In this document: piece after piece, positions 27,107 through 37,547 of the stretch
How the letters are laid out: every line of letters begins with the position of its first letter
How positions within the stretch are numbered: position 1 is the first letter of the stretch
NCBI RefSeq assembly: GCF_902806985.1
Contig: NZ_CADCXY010000002.1
Coordinates: 124,001-188,000, forward strand
Length of the DNA stretch: 64,000 nucleotides
Direction of reading: 5' to 3'
Origin: Pseudidiomarina piscicola
Lineage (GTDB): Bacteria; Pseudomonadota; Gammaproteobacteria; Enterobacterales; Alteromonadaceae
Program-made: the position numbers and the translations under genes
The notes under the pieces: model-generated
Database searches by the model: none
What the model was told of the DNA's origin: nothing
Seen by the model: the letters and a program-made list of their open reading frames with translations, nothing else

Positions 27107-28366
27107 ATGACGGAAACCCCTATACAATCGTTATCTGGACGCCATGTATTGGTAGCCATCAGTGGCGGTATTGCGGCTTATAAAAGCCCCGATCTCGTGC
27201 GTCGCCTACGTGATGTGGGCGCTGTTGTGCGGGTCGTTATGACCAAAGGCGCACATGCTTTTATTACTCCGCTGACGTTACAAGCAGTGTCAGGCCATCC
27301 GGTACACGATGATCTTCTCGACCCTGCAGCAGAAGCAGCGATGGGCCATATTGAGCTGGCCAAGTGGGCCGATGTTATTTTGGTCGCACCAGCAAGCGCT
27401 AATACGTTAGCTCGTTTAGCCCATGGCTTTGCCGATGATTTATTGAGTACCTTATGCCTTGCGACCACCGCTCCGGTCATGTTGGCCCCGGCGATGAATC
27501 AGCAAATGTGGTCGGCAAGCACGGTACAAGCGAATTTACGACAACTGGAGACGCTTGGCTTCCACTTGATTGAGCCAGCCAGTGGGGCACAAGCCTGCGG
27601 CGATATCGGTACCGGCCGCATGCCAGAACCTGTGGCGCTGCGCGATGCGGTGGTTGAGCTACTGGCACCGGCAACGGGCGCTTTCAGCGGCCAGCAGGTG
27701 GTAATCACAGCCGGCCCGACCCGCGAGCCAATTGATCCGGTTCGCTACCTAAGCAATCACAGCTCAGGAAAAATGGGGTATGCCCTGGCGCGTCAGGCAC
27801 AACGGCTTGGTGCGCAGGTAACGCTGATTACTGGTCCCACCCAACTCACTGCACCAAATGGGGTTAAAGTAGTCGCCGTCGAGAGCGCGATGGAGATGCT
27901 GGAAGCGGTTGAGCAGGAGGTGAACACCGCAGGTATTTTTATTGCCTGCGCCGCAGTCGCCGACTACCGACTCGCCCAGGTTGAATCGCAGAAAATAAAG
28001 AAGGGTGACGAAAACATGCAACTGCAATTGGTTCGCAATCCGGATATTTTGGCGACCATTGCGAGCCGCGAGCAGCCCCCGTTATGTGTTGGTTTTGCCG
28101 CAGAAACGCAAAACCTTGCCAGCTACGCAGAAGACAAATTAACCCGCAAAAAACTGGCGCTGATCGCAGCCAACGATGTCAGCGATCGCCGTATCGGCTT
28201 TAATAGTGACGAGAATGCTATGACCTTGTTTTGGCATAACACTCAAGGTGAGCTGCAACAACTGCCACTTGAGCGCGCCAGTAAAGATCAAATTGCCGCC
28301 GCAATTTTGCACCAACTAACAGCGTTACCAGAATGGAAAAAGAGAGACGCAAACCATGACAGATAA
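27107..28366 (+). CDS. coaBC: Bifunctional phosphopantothenoylcysteine decarboxylase / phosphopantothenate-cysteine ligase CoaBC
   Basis: A fused enzyme of 419 residues in coenzyme A synthesis. The N-terminal flavoprotein CoaC half (about 1-190) contains [20 protein letters not shown], the substrate-binding PAMNQQMW and the active-site Cys in [10 protein letters not shown]. The C-terminal CoaB half (about 195-410) contains [20 protein letters not shown] and AAVADYR. The slmA start lies inside its 3' end (11-base overlap). Confidence 0.96.
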   Translation: MTETPIQSLSGRHVLVAISGGIAAYKSPDLVRRLRDVGAVVRVVMTKGAHAFITPLTLQAVSGHPVHDDLLDPAAEAAMGHIELAKWADVILVAPASANTLARLAHGFADDLLSTLCLATTAPVMLAPAMNQQMWSASTVQANLRQLETLGFHLIEPASGAQACGDIGTGRMPEPVALRDAVVELLAPATGAFSGQQVVITAGPTREPIDPVRYLSNHSSGKMGYALARQAQRLGAQVTLITGPTQLTAPNGVKVVAVESAMEMLEAVEQEVNTAGIFIACAAVADYRLAQVESQKIKKGDENMQLQLVRNPDILATIASREQPPLCVGFAAETQNLASYAEDKLTRKKLALIAANDVSDRRIGFNSDENAMTLFWHNTQGELQQLPLERASKDQIAAAILHQLTALPEWKKRDANHDR

Positions 28367-28940
28367 GAAACCCAACCGTAAAGAACAAATACTTGGTACG
28401 TTAGCGGCGATGCTCGAAACCAGCCCTGGACAACGTATTACCACGAAAAGTTTGGCCGCAGAAATAGGCGTGTCGGAAGCGGCGCTTTACCGTCACTTTC
28501 CGTCTAAAGCAAAAATGTTTGAAGGGCTTATCGAATTTACCGAAGAGGCAGTCCTCACTCGCATTAATCAAGTAATGAACGTCGAGAAGGATACCCTAGT
28601 GCGCTGCGAAATGATGTTGCGCGTGGTACTTACATTCGTTGAACGAAACCCGGGTATTACCCGAATTTTAACCGGTGATGCACTGATGGGTGAGCACGAG
28701 CGTTTGCGCTCGCGGGTCCAGAATCTGTTTGCCAAAATCGAGTCGAATCTGAAGCAAGCCTTACGTGAACGGCGTTTACGCGAAAACGTGCAAACCCGCC
28801 TCGATGAGTCGGTGCTGGCGAATTTACTGATGGCCTATGCGGATGGGAAAATTGCGCAATTTGTACGGTCTGAATTCAAACATCAACCAACCCACGAATT
28901 TGATGCGCAATGGCAAACCATTGCACACCAATTACTCTGA
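28356..28940 (+). CDS. slmA: Nucleoid occlusion factor SlmA
   Basis: A TetR-family protein of 194 residues. The N-terminal HTH includes [20 protein letters not shown]. It is close to E. coli SlmA, which binds specific chromosomal sites and blocks FtsZ-ring formation over the nucleoid. In E. coli, dut lies between coaBC and slmA; here slmA directly overlaps coaBC and no dut is present. Confidence 0.93.
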   Translation: MTDKKPNRKEQILGTLAAMLETSPGQRITTKSLAAEIGVSEAALYRHFPSKAKMFEGLIEFTEEAVLTRINQVMNVEKDTLVRCEMMLRVVLTFVERNPGITRILTGDALMGEHERLRSRVQNLFAKIESNLKQALRERRLRENVQTRLDESVLANLLMAYADGKIAQFVRSEFKHQPTHEFDAQWQTIAHQLL

Positions 28941-29933
28941 CGTTCGCGCACGACTCAGCAGGTTGATTGCAGCCTGCTGAGGTGTTGTGTCACCGTACAG
29001 AACATCGTAAATTTGCTCGCAAATTGGCATCTCTACATGGTGGCGTCGCGCCAACATCACCACTTCTTTGGTGTTACGGTAGCCTTCAATGGCTTGTCCA
29101 ATGTCCGTCATCGCTTGCTCGACCGACTTACCCTGCCCCAACGCTAAACCAAAGCGCCGATTACGCGACTGATTGTCGGTACAGGTCAGTATTAAGTCGC
29201 CCAATCCAGCCATGCCGGTGAAGGTTTCTGATTTCGCGCCAAGCTCTAAACCAAGTCGCGTCAGCTCAGCCAGCCCACGCGTGATGAGCGCTGTTCGGGC
29301 GTTCGCACCAAAGCCAATACCATCAGCCATACCGGCCCCGATGGCAATGACATTTTTCACCACGCCACCAAGTTGCACGCCAATAAAGTCATCGTTGGTG
29401 TACACGCGGAAGCTGCGGTCGCAATGCAGAAGTTCAGACAACTCATGCACAAAGGCTGTCTCTGTCGACGACATCGAGATCGCCGTTGGCAGCCCCTTTG
29501 CCATCTCCATCGCAAACGTAGGCCCAGAAAGCACCGCAAGTGCGTGCTCACCGCCAAGGATCTCCTCGGCCACCTCAAATAGTAAACGTCCAGTGTCAGG
29601 CTCTAACCCTTTGGTGGCCCACGCCACTCGAGCTTCGGTACTGAGCGACGGTTTCATATCGTGCAGCACTTGTGCAAAACCACTACTGGGAACAACCACG
29701 ACAATGTTGCGGGCGTCGGAAACGGCTTCAGCAAGGTCGCTGGTCAGTGTCAGAGAGTCAGGAAGGGGAACACCAGGCAAATAGCGCTTGTTTTCACGCT
29801 GCTTGGCCATTTCGCTAATCTGCTGCGCATCGCGGCCCCATAAGCATACAGGGTTACCTTTGCGCGCAAAACAAAGTGCTAGGGCAGTTCCATAAGAACC
29901 GGCACCTAGCACTGTGACTTGTGTATTACGCAT
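28932..29933 (-). CDS. gpsA: NAD(P)+-dependent glycerol-3-phosphate dehydrogenase GpsA
   Basis: A protein of 333 residues. The N-terminal Rossmann fold has [12 protein letters not shown], then [17 protein letters not shown], the catalytic Lys region [12 protein letters not shown] and [15 protein letters not shown]. It reduces dihydroxyacetone phosphate to sn-glycerol-3-phosphate, the PlsB substrate. It follows secB by 20 bases in the secB-gpsA arrangement of gammaproteobacteria and overlaps the slmA end by 9 bases. Confidence 0.96.
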   Translation of the reverse strand: MRNTQVTVLGAGSYGTALALCFARKGNPVCLWGRDAQQISEMAKQRENKRYLPGVPLPDSLTLTSDLAEAVSDARNIVVVVPSSGFAQVLHDMKPSLSTEARVAWATKGLEPDTGRLLFEVAEEILGGEHALAVLSGPTFAMEMAKGLPTAISMSSTETAFVHELSELLHCDRSFRVYTNDDFIGVQLGGVVKNVIAIGAGMADGIGFGANARTALITRGLAELTRLGLELGAKSETFTGMAGLGDLILTCTDNQSRNRRFGLALGQGKSVEQAMTDIGQAIEGYRNTKEVVMLARRHHVEMPICEQIYDVLYGDTTPQQAAINLLSRARTSE

Positions 29934-29953
29934 TAGTGGGCGTTATACCTAGC

Positions 29954-30457
29954 TTATGCGTCAGCTTGCTGTTCAGCTTGCTGCTGTTGCTGCTGCATGT
30001 GTTGTGCAAACACTGCATCAAAGTTAACCGGCGCCAAGTTCAATTGTGGGAAAGTAGCACGGCTTACCAAGCTTGACATGCACTCACGTGCATATGGGAA
30101 CAAGATGTTCGGGCAGAATGCACCAAGTAATTGCGCACGTTGTGCTTCTTCGATTGAATCTGCAACGGTGAAAATACCTGCTTGATGAACTTCTGCTAAG
30201 AACGCAACATCGTCGCCAACTTTGTTGGTCGCAGTGATCTTCAACACCACTTCATAAGTGTTGTCTTCTAATTTTGTATTCTTAACGTTCAGGTCCAAGT
30301 TCAACTCAGGCTTCCATTCTTTACGGAAGATTTCTGGTGAATTTGGCGCTTCGAAAGAGACGTCTTTGGTGTATATACGTTGAATCGCGAATGCTTGTTC
30401 TTGTTGATCTTGCGCTTCGCCTTGAGCGGCGCCGTTTACTTGCTGTTCATCAGCCAT
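29954..30457 (-). CDS. secB: Protein-export chaperone SecB
   Basis: A protein of 167 residues from the second of two in-frame ATGs; AGGA sits 9 bases before it, against 3 bases before the ATG at 30463. The core matches Sec[20 protein letters not shown], then VFLAEV-like and [14 protein letters not shown] segments. It holds preproteins unfolded and hands them to SecA as a cytoplasmic tetramer. The C-terminus is a Gln-rich stretch ([13 protein letters not shown]), and the N-terminus also has many Gln. Confidence 0.95.
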   Translation of the reverse strand: MADEQQVNGAAQGEAQDQQEQAFAIQRIYTKDVSFEAPNSPEIFRKEWKPELNLDLNVKNTKLEDNTYEVVLKITATNKVGDDVAFLAEVHQAGIFTVADSIEEAQRAQLLGAFCPNILFPYARECMSSLVSRATFPQLNLAPVNFDAVFAQHMQQQQQQAEQQADA

Positions 30458-30492
30458 GGTCATACTTCCTATTAACTATTTGATTTTGCGAA

Positions 30493-30921
30493 TTATTTAT
30501 TGACGAGCGGAAAACTTGCGCCCTGCCAGGCAGAAATTCCACCTTGTAATAAGGCAACGTTTTCATAGCCCGCTTTGGTCAATTGTTGTGCCATTGATTT
30601 TGCGGTCATTCCGGTTGCACATACCACCACGATGGGGGCAGATTTATATTTCTCAAGTGCAGCGGTATCATTTTTTCGGATCCGCTCAGCGGGCAAATTG
30701 ATTGCACCATGGATGTGTCCTTTGCGGAATTCGTCGATTGAACGCGTATCCACAAACACCCCATCGTTTCTGTTCACCAGCAAGGTCGCTTGTTGGGGCG
30801 ACAGTGCTTTGACTTTCGAGGTCGCCGCTTGTGCATAAGTTACGATAATCGCGATGAGCAGCACCACCCATAAAATACTCATTAAATAGTGGTCGGCTGC
30901 AAAGGCTAGGATTTGCTCCAT
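30493..30921 (-). CDS. Membrane-anchored rhodanese-like protein (YibN type)
   Basis: A protein of 142 residues with an N-terminal membrane helix (about 12-30) and a rhodanese domain. The active-site loop VVVCATGMTAKS has the catalytic Cys at residue 101, and VDTRSIDEFRKGHIHGAINLP is the CH2A-like motif. E. coli yibN lies in the same place, upstream of secB-gpsA. Its physiological substrate is unknown. Confidence 0.9.
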   Translation of the reverse strand: MEQILAFAADHYLMSILWVVLLIAIIVTYAQAATSKVKALSPQQATLLVNRNDGVFVDTRSIDEFRKGHIHGAINLPAERIRKNDTAALEKYKSAPIVVVCATGMTAKSMAQQLTKAGYENVALLQGGISAWQGASFPLVNK

Positions 30922-31095
30922 GATTGCTCACTTCTCCTGCTGAAAAAATCAAGCATCAGAGTATACCTGCTGAAATGTCAGATACCAGTAAAATTTGGGG
31001 CTGATTCGACCGACAGCGGGTGCGTTGCGACGTAAAATCGCATAAACTGTTGAGTCATTAATCACGACTCATAGTAAACAACTTGAGGATGCGAA

Positions 31096-32631
31096 ATGGC
31101 AAAGCCACACACTCCCTTAGCGCTACTGATTCTCGATGGCTGGGGTCATCGCGAGGCCACCGACGATAACGCGATTGCAGCCGCGCACACCCCTAACATG
31201 GATGCATTGTGGCGCCAGTGCCCACGCACTCTTGTCGACGGCTCGGGTATGGCAGTCGGCCTACCCGACGGGCAAATGGGCAACTCTGAAGTCGGTCACG
31301 TCAATCTCGGCGCCGGGCGAGTCGTTTATCAAGACTTCACGCGGGTCAGTAAAGCGGTACAAGACGGCGATTTCTTTACCAATACCGCGCTCACCGAAGC
31401 AGTCGATGCAGCCAACGCGAACCACGGTGCGGTGCACATCATGGGGCTATTATCGCCGGGTGGCGTGCATAGTCATGAAGACCACTTGCTTGCCATGGTA
31501 GAGCTTGCGGCGCAACGTGGTGCGCAACAAATTTATGTGCACGGCTTTCTCGATGGGCGGGACACGCCACCGCGCTCCGCCAAACCTAGTATCGAACGCT
31601 TCGAACAGCTTTTCAGTCGGCTTGGCGTTGGTCGCTTTGCGAGCCTGTGTGGCCGCTACTACGCAATGGATCGCGACAAGCGCTGGGACCGTATTGAGCA
31701 AGCATGGCAAGTACTTGTGGATGGTGAAGCAGCACACTACGCCGATAGCGCCGGAACGGCTCTTGCCAATGCATACGAGCGTGGTGAAAACGACGAGTTC
31801 GTGAAGCCAACCCGCATTGCCGATGCCGCACCAATGCACGATGGCGATAGTGTCATTTTCATGAACTTTCGCGCCGATCGCGCCCGCCAGTTGAGCCATG
31901 CCTTTGTAACCGAAGGCTTCGACGGCTTCAGCGCTGCACGGCGGCCACAGCTCTCACGCTTCGTTTCACTTACCGAGTATGCGAAAGATATCCACAGCAC
32001 CGTGGCCTTCCCGGCGGTGTCTCTGAATAATGTGCTAGGAGAGTGGCTAGCACAACACAATTATACCCAAATGCGTATTTCAGAAACCGAAAAATACGCC
32101 CATGTCACCTTTTTCTTTAGCGGCGGTCGCGAACAAGAGTTTGACGGGGAGACACGTGTCTTAGTGCCCTCTCCTCAGGTAGCAACCTATGACTTACAAC
32201 CGGAAATGAGCAGTAAAGAGCTTACCGATAAACTTGTTGCAGCCATTAAAGGGGGCGAGCAAGACGTGATCGTCTGTAATTACCCTAATGGTGATATGGT
32301 CGGTCATACGGGTGATTTTGCCGCCGCTGTCAAAGCCATCGAAGCGGTTGATCAGTGCATTGGACGTGTCGTCGCGGCACTTCGCGAAGTCGGTGGTGAA
32401 TGCTTAATCACGGCGGATCATGGTAATGCTGAGCAGATGCAGGATCATGCCACCGGGCAATCACACACGGCCCATACCAGTGAGCTGGTTCCCTTTATTT
32501 ACGTTGGCCGCAAGGCAACCGCTCGCGATGGTGGTATTCTATCCGATATTGCGCCAACCATGTTGCATTTGCTTGGCCTTGAGCAGCCGCCAGAAATGAC
32601 CGGTAAAACCATTATGCAACTCGAACAGTGA
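31096..32631 (+). CDS. gpmM: 2,3-bisphosphoglycerate-independent phosphoglycerate mutase
   Basis: A two-domain metalloenzyme of 511 residues that interconverts 3- and 2-phosphoglycerate. The N-terminal phosphatase domain begins [13 protein letters not shown], and the phospho-serine is in [32 protein letters not shown] lies in the transferase domain, and [13 protein letters not shown] supplies metal ligands near the C-terminus. It precedes envC and yibQ, the conserved gpmM-envC-yibQ group, and is divergent from the yibN gene. Confidence 0.97.
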   Translation: MAKPHTPLALLILDGWGHREATDDNAIAAAHTPNMDALWRQCPRTLVDGSGMAVGLPDGQMGNSEVGHVNLGAGRVVYQDFTRVSKAVQDGDFFTNTALTEAVDAANANHGAVHIMGLLSPGGVHSHEDHLLAMVELAAQRGAQQIYVHGFLDGRDTPPRSAKPSIERFEQLFSRLGVGRFASLCGRYYAMDRDKRWDRIEQAWQVLVDGEAAHYADSAGTALANAYERGENDEFVKPTRIADAAPMHDGDSVIFMNFRADRARQLSHAFVTEGFDGFSAARRPQLSRFVSLTEYAKDIHSTVAFPAVSLNNVLGEWLAQHNYTQMRISETEKYAHVTFFFSGGREQEFDGETRVLVPSPQVATYDLQPEMSSKELTDKLVAAIKGGEQDVIVCNYPNGDMVGHTGDFAAAVKAIEAVDQCIGRVVAALREVGGECLITADHGNAEQMQDHATGQSHTAHTSELVPFIYVGRKATARDGGILSDIAPTMLHLLGLEQPPEMTGKTIMQLEQ

Positions 32632-32641
32632 TTATCAGCTT

Positions 32642-33784
32642 ATGCGACGATACTTAGTGCTGCTTACTTTTGCGCTGCTGTTGGTCTCACCAACGGCAGG
32701 CGCATGGCAGCAAGCTAGCTCTGAAGATGCAGCGGCCACCCAAGCCCGTATCGATGCCATTGCTCGCGAGTTAGAGCGCCGTGAATCGGCGATAGCGCAA
32801 CGCTCCAAGCAGCTCAGTTTAACGGAACGCGAGCTGCAACAACTCGAAATGCAAATCAGCACGGTCGCCAATGAGCTCGCCACCACCACCACAGAGCTCG
32901 ACCAAACCAATCAACGTATTGAGCAGCTAAGTCAGCAGCAATCGCAATTGCAACAAGAACAAAAGCAGCAAGCGCGTTGGTTAGCGAAACAACTTAATCA
33001 AGCGTATCGCATTGGCGAACACGACTTTCTCAAGCTTGTTTTGAATCAGCAGGACCCTGCCGAATTTGAGCGACTACATGGCTATTATGGTTATTTTAAT
33101 CGAGCGCGGTTGGCTAAACTCGCCGAGCTAGAAGCGACCCAAATTGAACTTCGTGAAATTGCAGAGCAACTTAGTGCAGCACGCCGCCAGCTTGTTGCGC
33201 AACAAGAAGAACAACGGCGTCAGCAAGGCGTTTTGCAGGAACAACAGAAAAAACAGCAGCAATTGATTGGTCGCCTACAACGCGAGCAACAACAAGATCA
33301 GTCGCGCATAGCCCAGCTCGAGCAAGACCAGCAAGAATTAGAAAATGTCTTGGCAGCAATTATTGCAGCACTTCGCGATGAACCGCAACTTGATGGGCTC
33401 AGCCAGTTCAAAGGTAAACTCAGCTGGCCCACCGAGGGACGCGTGCGTAACCTATTTGGCCGAACCCGCAGCGGTGGTGTGAAGTGGAAGGGCAGTATTA
33501 TTGAAGCATCCGAGGGTACGCCCGTACGCGCCATTGCCGACGGCCGCGTGATTTTTGCCAATTGGATGCGCGGCTATGGCCTGCTCTTGGTACTTGACCA
33601 TGGCGATGGCTATATGAGCCTTTACGGGCATAATCAAACTATTTTGCCGAATGTCGGTGAAGTGGTACGACGCGGTGAGGAAATTGCCCGTGTAGGCCAA
33701 AGTGGCGGGCGTGAATCACCGGCGCTGTATCTCGAGATCAGAGTGAAAGGTGATGCGGTGAACCCATCTCAATGGTGTCGTTAA
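32642..33784 (+). CDS. envC: Murein hydrolase activator EnvC
   Basis: A periplasmic protein of 380 residues with a signal peptide (about 1-21), a long Gln/Glu-rich coiled coil (about 30-245) and a C-terminal LytM domain (about 265-378). The LytM metal ligands are lost: the first His is replaced in GVKWKGSII, and the HxH position reads LYLEIR. So it should be an activator of amidases, not an enzyme, as in E. coli, where FtsEX drives EnvC. ftsEX lies 2-4 kb downstream in this window. Confidence 0.94.
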   Translation: MRRYLVLLTFALLLVSPTAGAWQQASSEDAAATQARIDAIARELERRESAIAQRSKQLSLTERELQQLEMQISTVANELATTTTELDQTNQRIEQLSQQQSQLQQEQKQQARWLAKQLNQAYRIGEHDFLKLVLNQQDPAEFERLHGYYGYFNRARLAKLAELEATQIELREIAEQLSAARRQLVAQQEEQRRQQGVLQEQQKKQQQLIGRLQREQQQDQSRIAQLEQDQQELENVLAAIIAALRDEPQLDGLSQFKGKLSWPTEGRVRNLFGRTRSGGVKWKGSIIEASEGTPVRAIADGRVIFANWMRGYGLLLVLDHGDGYMSLYGHNQTILPNVGEVVRRGEEIARVGQSGGRESPALYLEIRVKGDAVNPSQWCR

Positions 33785-34608
33785 TGGCGAGCGACCTGAA
33801 CCGTTTAGCCCGCCTCGCACTCTACCTCGGCGCCGTCGCCCTAGCGGCACTCGCACAGGCAAACGATGTGTCCACGAATGTACCGACAAAAGTGTCGCCG
33901 GCATTACAGTCTAAGCCAAAGCCGAAAATCGCAGTCGTCATTGATGACCTTGGTCAAAGTAAAAACCATAATACCTTCGCTGCACTTAAACTGCCGCTGA
34001 CACTGGCCATTATGCCGTTTACGCCAAACGCTGAACAACTGGCAGGGCAAGCCACAGCGCAGGGGCATGAGGTGATTATTCACATGCCAATGCAGGCTGA
34101 GCAGCAACCCCAACAACAACAAGGTGTTTTAGACGAAGCGGATACGAAAGCGCAGTTTATTGCGACCTTAAGCGCGGCGGTTTCACGCGTGCCACAAGCG
34201 GTAGGCCTAAATAACCATCAGGGCAGCAAGCTTACGGCTGCTGAGACACAAATGCAGTGGCTAATGGCAGAACTAAAGCAGCAGTCACTCTATTTTCTTG
34301 ATAGTCGAACAACAGTCGCCACCGTAGCCGAACATACAGCACGTGATTATGGTGTTGCCACTCAGCGGCGTCATGTTTTTCTTGATAACGATGCGAGCGC
34401 CGCAGCTATTGCCGAGCAATGGCAGCAAGCCTTGAGGGTGGCAGAAAAGCAAGGCTTCGCCGTTGTTATTGGTCACCCCTACCCAACCACCTTAGCTTTT
34501 CTTCAGCAGCTTTCCAGCAGCACACTAGAAACAGTAGATTTGGTGTATTTGTCGCAGCTAATTACCGCCCCGCATCAGGTAGACGTCGCTCACAGCACTG
34601 CTGATTAA
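33784..34608 (+). CDS. Divergent polysaccharide deacetylase family protein (YibQ)
   Basis: A protein of 274 residues with a signal peptide (cleaved near AQA-ND). The domain begins KIAVVIDDLGQS and includes LPLTLAIMPFTPNAEQLA, EVIIHMPMQ, GLNNHQGS and YFLDSRTT, the pattern of the YibQ/DUF610 family, which has a degenerate CE4 fold of unknown activity. The start at 33784 overlaps the envC stop (TAATG), so they are translationally coupled; a longer frame to 33772 exists. Confidence 0.9.
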   Translation: MASDLNRLARLALYLGAVALAALAQANDVSTNVPTKVSPALQSKPKPKIAVVIDDLGQSKNHNTFAALKLPLTLAIMPFTPNAEQLAGQATAQGHEVIIHMPMQAEQQPQQQQGVLDEADTKAQFIATLSAAVSRVPQAVGLNNHQGSKLTAAETQMQWLMAELKQQSLYFLDSRTTVATVAEHTARDYGVATQRRHVFLDNDASAAAIAEQWQQALRVAEKQGFAVVIGHPYPTTLAFLQQLSSSTLETVDLVYLSQLITAPHQVDVAHSTAD

Positions 34609-34612
34609 CGGA

Positions 34613-34864
34613 TTAGCTGGTCTCGGTTTCCAGCCGTGTCAACAAAATGAGCGCTTCGTCTCGGTGGCTGCCGCAGGTATCGACACTTGCGGTGAATTCG
34701 GCACAAACTTTGGGCCTATCGGGATGATCGAAGATGCCGCATAAGTTAGTTTCAGTGAGGTGAATACAACGAATGCCAGCGGGTTTCCCGGCTGGCATTC
34801 CTGGTATTGCTGAGGTTATTGAGGGCGCAATGCAACACGCACCGCAACCGGCTCGGCAGTCCAC
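34613..34864 (-). CDS. YkgJ-like cysteine-cluster protein
   Basis: A protein of 83 residues with a dense cysteine pattern: CRAGCGACC at the start, then RCIHLTETNLCGIF and RPKVCAEF and a last Cys in DTCGS. This is the CxxCxxCC signature of the YkgJ family, thought to bind iron or zinc; its role is unknown. It lies 3 bases downstream of rpoH on the same strand, so it may share the rpoH transcript. Confidence 0.85.
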   Translation of the reverse strand: MDCRAGCGACCIAPSITSAIPGMPAGKPAGIRCIHLTETNLCGIFDHPDRPKVCAEFTASVDTCGSHRDEALILLTRLETETS

Positions 34865-34867
34865 GGC

Positions 34868-35734
34868 TTACGCCATGGCCATACGCAGCTTTTTAATTGC
34901 GTTGGCTTCGAGCTGACGTACTCGCTCGGCAGAAACTTCGTATTTGTCAGCTAACTCTTGCAAGGTCGACTTATTGTCGTCGGCTAACCAGCGCGCCCGT
35001 ACGATGTCTTGGCTACGCTCATCTAAGGTTTTAATCGCCGAGAACAAACGCTTCTGCGTGTGATCTTGCCATTGCTGCTGCTCAACTTCTTCAGCTAAAT
35101 CTGAACGTTTGTCTTCTAAATATTGAGCTGGAGAATAGTTGCTACCTTCGCGCGCATCATCGTCGTCTGAGCTTAGCTCAAAGGCTTGGTCGTGGGCGCT
35201 CATTCGCGCTTCCATTTCCATCACCTCTTTGGTGCTTACACCTAAAGTTTCAGCGACAGTGCTGACTTCTTCTTGGGTAAACCAACCAAGACGCTTTTTC
35301 ATTTTGCGTAGGTTAAAGAATAATTTCCGTTGTGCTTTGGTGGTCGCAACTTTCACCATGCGCCAATTTTTCAGCACATACTCGTGAATTTCGGCTTTGA
35401 TCCAATGCACCGCAAAAGACACCAAGCGCACACCGACCGAGGGGTCGAAGCGGCGCACGGCTTTCATTAAGCCGATGTTGCCTTCTTGAATCAGGTCGGC
35501 TTGAGGTAAGCCATAACCTGAATAACTACGCGCCACATGTACCACGAAGCGTAAGTGCGACATGATCAGTTGGCGAGCAGATTCTAAGTCGTTTTCTTCG
35601 GTTAATCGAACTGCGAGCTGGTTTTCTTCCTCCGCAGTAAGCATAGGAATGCGATTGACCGACTGAATATAGGCCTCAAGGCTTCCTGCGCCCTGTGGTA
35701 CTGCTAATGCCATGCTTGTAAGTTCAGTGCTCAT
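34868..35734 (-). CDS. rpoH: RNA polymerase heat-shock sigma factor RpoH (sigma-32)
   Basis: A protein of 288 residues with sigma regions 2 and 4. The RpoH box is present: [18 protein letters not shown], the segment unique to sigma-32. [21 protein letters not shown] is region 2 and [17 protein letters not shown] is the region 4 HTH. It directs transcription of heat-shock genes. It follows the ftsY-ftsE-ftsX group, the same order as in E. coli. Confidence 0.97.
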   Translation of the reverse strand: MSTELTSMALAVPQGAGSLEAYIQSVNRIPMLTAEEENQLAVRLTEENDLESARQLIMSHLRFVVHVARSYSGYGLPQADLIQEGNIGLMKAVRRFDPSVGVRLVSFAVHWIKAEIHEYVLKNWRMVKVATTKAQRKLFFNLRKMKKRLGWFTQEEVSTVAETLGVSTKEVMEMEARMSAHDQAFELSSDDDDAREGSNYSPAQYLEDKRSDLAEEVEQQQWQDHTQKRLFSAIKTLDERSQDIVRARWLADDNKSTLQELADKYEVSAERVRQLEANAIKKLRMAMA

Positions 35735-35892
35735 TCAACAACATCCTCTTGTGCCGGTGTCTGCATCAATTTGATTGCTTTACTACTACACCGTCAGACC
35801 TTTTTTCGTCTGCATAGTTCCCTCATTCTAGCAAATCTGACGCTGCTGACAACGGGATCCTCGTGATCTTATTAAAGATACATGGGGATCTT

Positions 35893-36873
35893 TTACTGGG
35901 GTTCAATGGCACTCACGTGTTTTCTTACCGCCAGATAAGAGCCCACTAATCCTAAACCAATGGCTAGGCCCCAAACCACGCCCATTTCCGTCAGATTCAG
36001 TCCATTTAAACGAAACTGGCTATCATAAAGATCAGCGATATCTCGTACGGCTCCGCTAATCCACCAAAGTAGCAACGCTGTGGCTAACCAGGTAATTATT
36101 CCACCCACTAAACCATACCAGATACCGGTATACAGGAATGGTCGCTGGATATAGGCATCGGTAGCACCGACAAGCTTCATCACCATGATTTCATCACGCT
36201 TACTACTGATATTGAGTCGAATGGTGTTACCCACAATGAGCACCACAGCAATACACAACAGCAGCGCTAATGCGATGAAACCGTCGCGCACTAAGTTGAC
36301 GATTGCCTGAAAGCGTTGCAGCCAACCTAAGTCGAGACGCGCTTGCTCGACTTCACGCGCCTCACTTAATTGGGTAACCAGTTGTTCGGCCGCTGATGGT
36401 GTTCGGTAGCTTTCTGCTGGTACCACAATGACGACATCGGGTAACGGATTGTCGGTCAGGGTATCTAGTGCATCACCAAAGCCTGAGCGCTGACGAAAGT
36501 CTGCCAAACCTTGCGCTTTATCGATGAGCCGAACACTTGCGACCTCATCCGCCAATTGCGTACGTTTAGTGAAGGTTTGTACCTCTTGCTGGCTTAACCC
36601 TTGGCGCAAAAATAAAGTGATTTCTGACGCCTGATCCCAGTTTGCCCCCACGCTATCGGTATTTTTAACGATCACGTATAAGGTTGCTGGCAAGGTTAAA
36701 CTCAAGCCCAGCACCGCCATGGTCATCAACGAGGCAAAGGGATAACGCGCTAGCTCACCAAGACTTGCGATACATTGCTGTGCATGGTGCACCCAAAACA
36801 TTAAAAACCGCCGCGACGGTGAAATAGTGACCTGCTTGGCGCCTTGCTGACGCGACCGAAAAAGCACACTCAT
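35893..36873 (-). CDS. ftsX: Cell division protein FtsX
   Basis: A membrane protein of 326 residues with four helices and a large periplasmic loop (about 70-200) between the first two, the part that contacts EnvC. The later segment NISSKRDEIMVMKLVGATDAYIQRPF is typical of FtsX. With FtsE it forms an ABC-type complex at the division site that controls septal amidases. It overlaps ftsE by 4 bases. Confidence 0.95.
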   Translation of the reverse strand: MSVLFRSRQQGAKQVTISPSRRFLMFWVHHAQQCIASLGELARYPFASLMTMAVLGLSLTLPATLYVIVKNTDSVGANWDQASEITLFLRQGLSQQEVQTFTKRTQLADEVASVRLIDKAQGLADFRQRSGFGDALDTLTDNPLPDVVIVVPAESYRTPSAAEQLVTQLSEAREVEQARLDLGWLQRFQAIVNLVRDGFIALALLLCIAVVLIVGNTIRLNISSKRDEIMVMKLVGATDAYIQRPFLYTGIWYGLVGGIITWLATALLLWWISGAVRDIADLYDSQFRLNGLNLTEMGVVWGLAIGLGLVGSYLAVRKHVSAIEPQ

Positions 36874-37547
36874 AAAGCCTCCTCGGCCAGCCCATCATTA
36901 ATCATACGCCCCTCTTTTAAGGTCAAGGTGCGATAGCGCATGCGGGCGATTAAGCCAAGGTCGTGAGTGGCAATGAGAACCGATACGCCGACCCGATTAA
37001 AATCTTCGAACAGTTTGATGATTTCGCTAGAAAGCTTCGGGTCGAGGTTCCCTGTTGGTTCGTCGGCCAGTAACAAAGGCGGTTTGTTGACCACTGCGCG
37101 TGCGATTCCAACACGTTGCTGTTCGCCCCCTGAAAGCATTTGCGGGTAATGTCTGACCTTATCCGACAAGCCAACTTTTTCCAGCGCGGCATGAACGCGC
37201 TTGCGAGCTTCGGCAAGGCTGTAGCCTTCGATCATCAACGGCAGCGCCACATTATCGAACACCGTGCGGTCCATAAGCAGCCTATGGTCTTGAAAAATCA
37301 TACCAATATCGCGGCGCGCATAGGCAATTTCTTTGCGATCAATACGTTTTAAGTCATGATTATTGATCAGCACCCGCCCCGCTGTAGGGCGCTCCATCAA
37401 ACTAATGAGCTTCAGCACTGTACTTTTACCCGCCCCCGAATGGCCGGTTAAAAAGGCCATTTCACCAGGCTCAATAGCAAAGCTGACGTTCTTTAACGCC
37501 TGAAAGCCGCCAGGGTAAACTTTGCTGACTTGCTCAAATTTGATCAT
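36870..37547 (-). CDS. ftsE: Cell division ATP-binding protein FtsE
   Basis: An ABC ATPase of 225 residues: Walker A GHSGAGKST (about 36-44), Q-loop in IGMIFQDHRLL, signature LSGGEQQRVGIARA, Walker B LLLADEPTGNLD and H-loop in IATHD. It powers FtsX at the septum. It overlaps both ftsY and ftsX by 4 bases, the classic ftsYEX operon. Confidence 0.97.
   Translation of the reverse strand: MIKFEQVSKVYPGGFQALKNVSFAIEPGEMAFLTGHSGAGKSTVLKLISLMERPTAGRVLINNHDLKRIDRKEIAYARRDIGMIFQDHRLLMDRTVFDNVALPLMIEGYSLAEARKRVHAALEKVGLSDKVRHYPQMLSGGEQQRVGIARAVVNKPPLLLADEPTGNLDPKLSSEIIKLFEDFNRVGVSVLIATHDLGLIARMRYRTLTLKEGRMINDGLAEEAL

Noticed and set aside
29173-29784. 203-codon frame on the plus strand
   Set aside because: It is antisense to gpsA, whose motifs are all intact.
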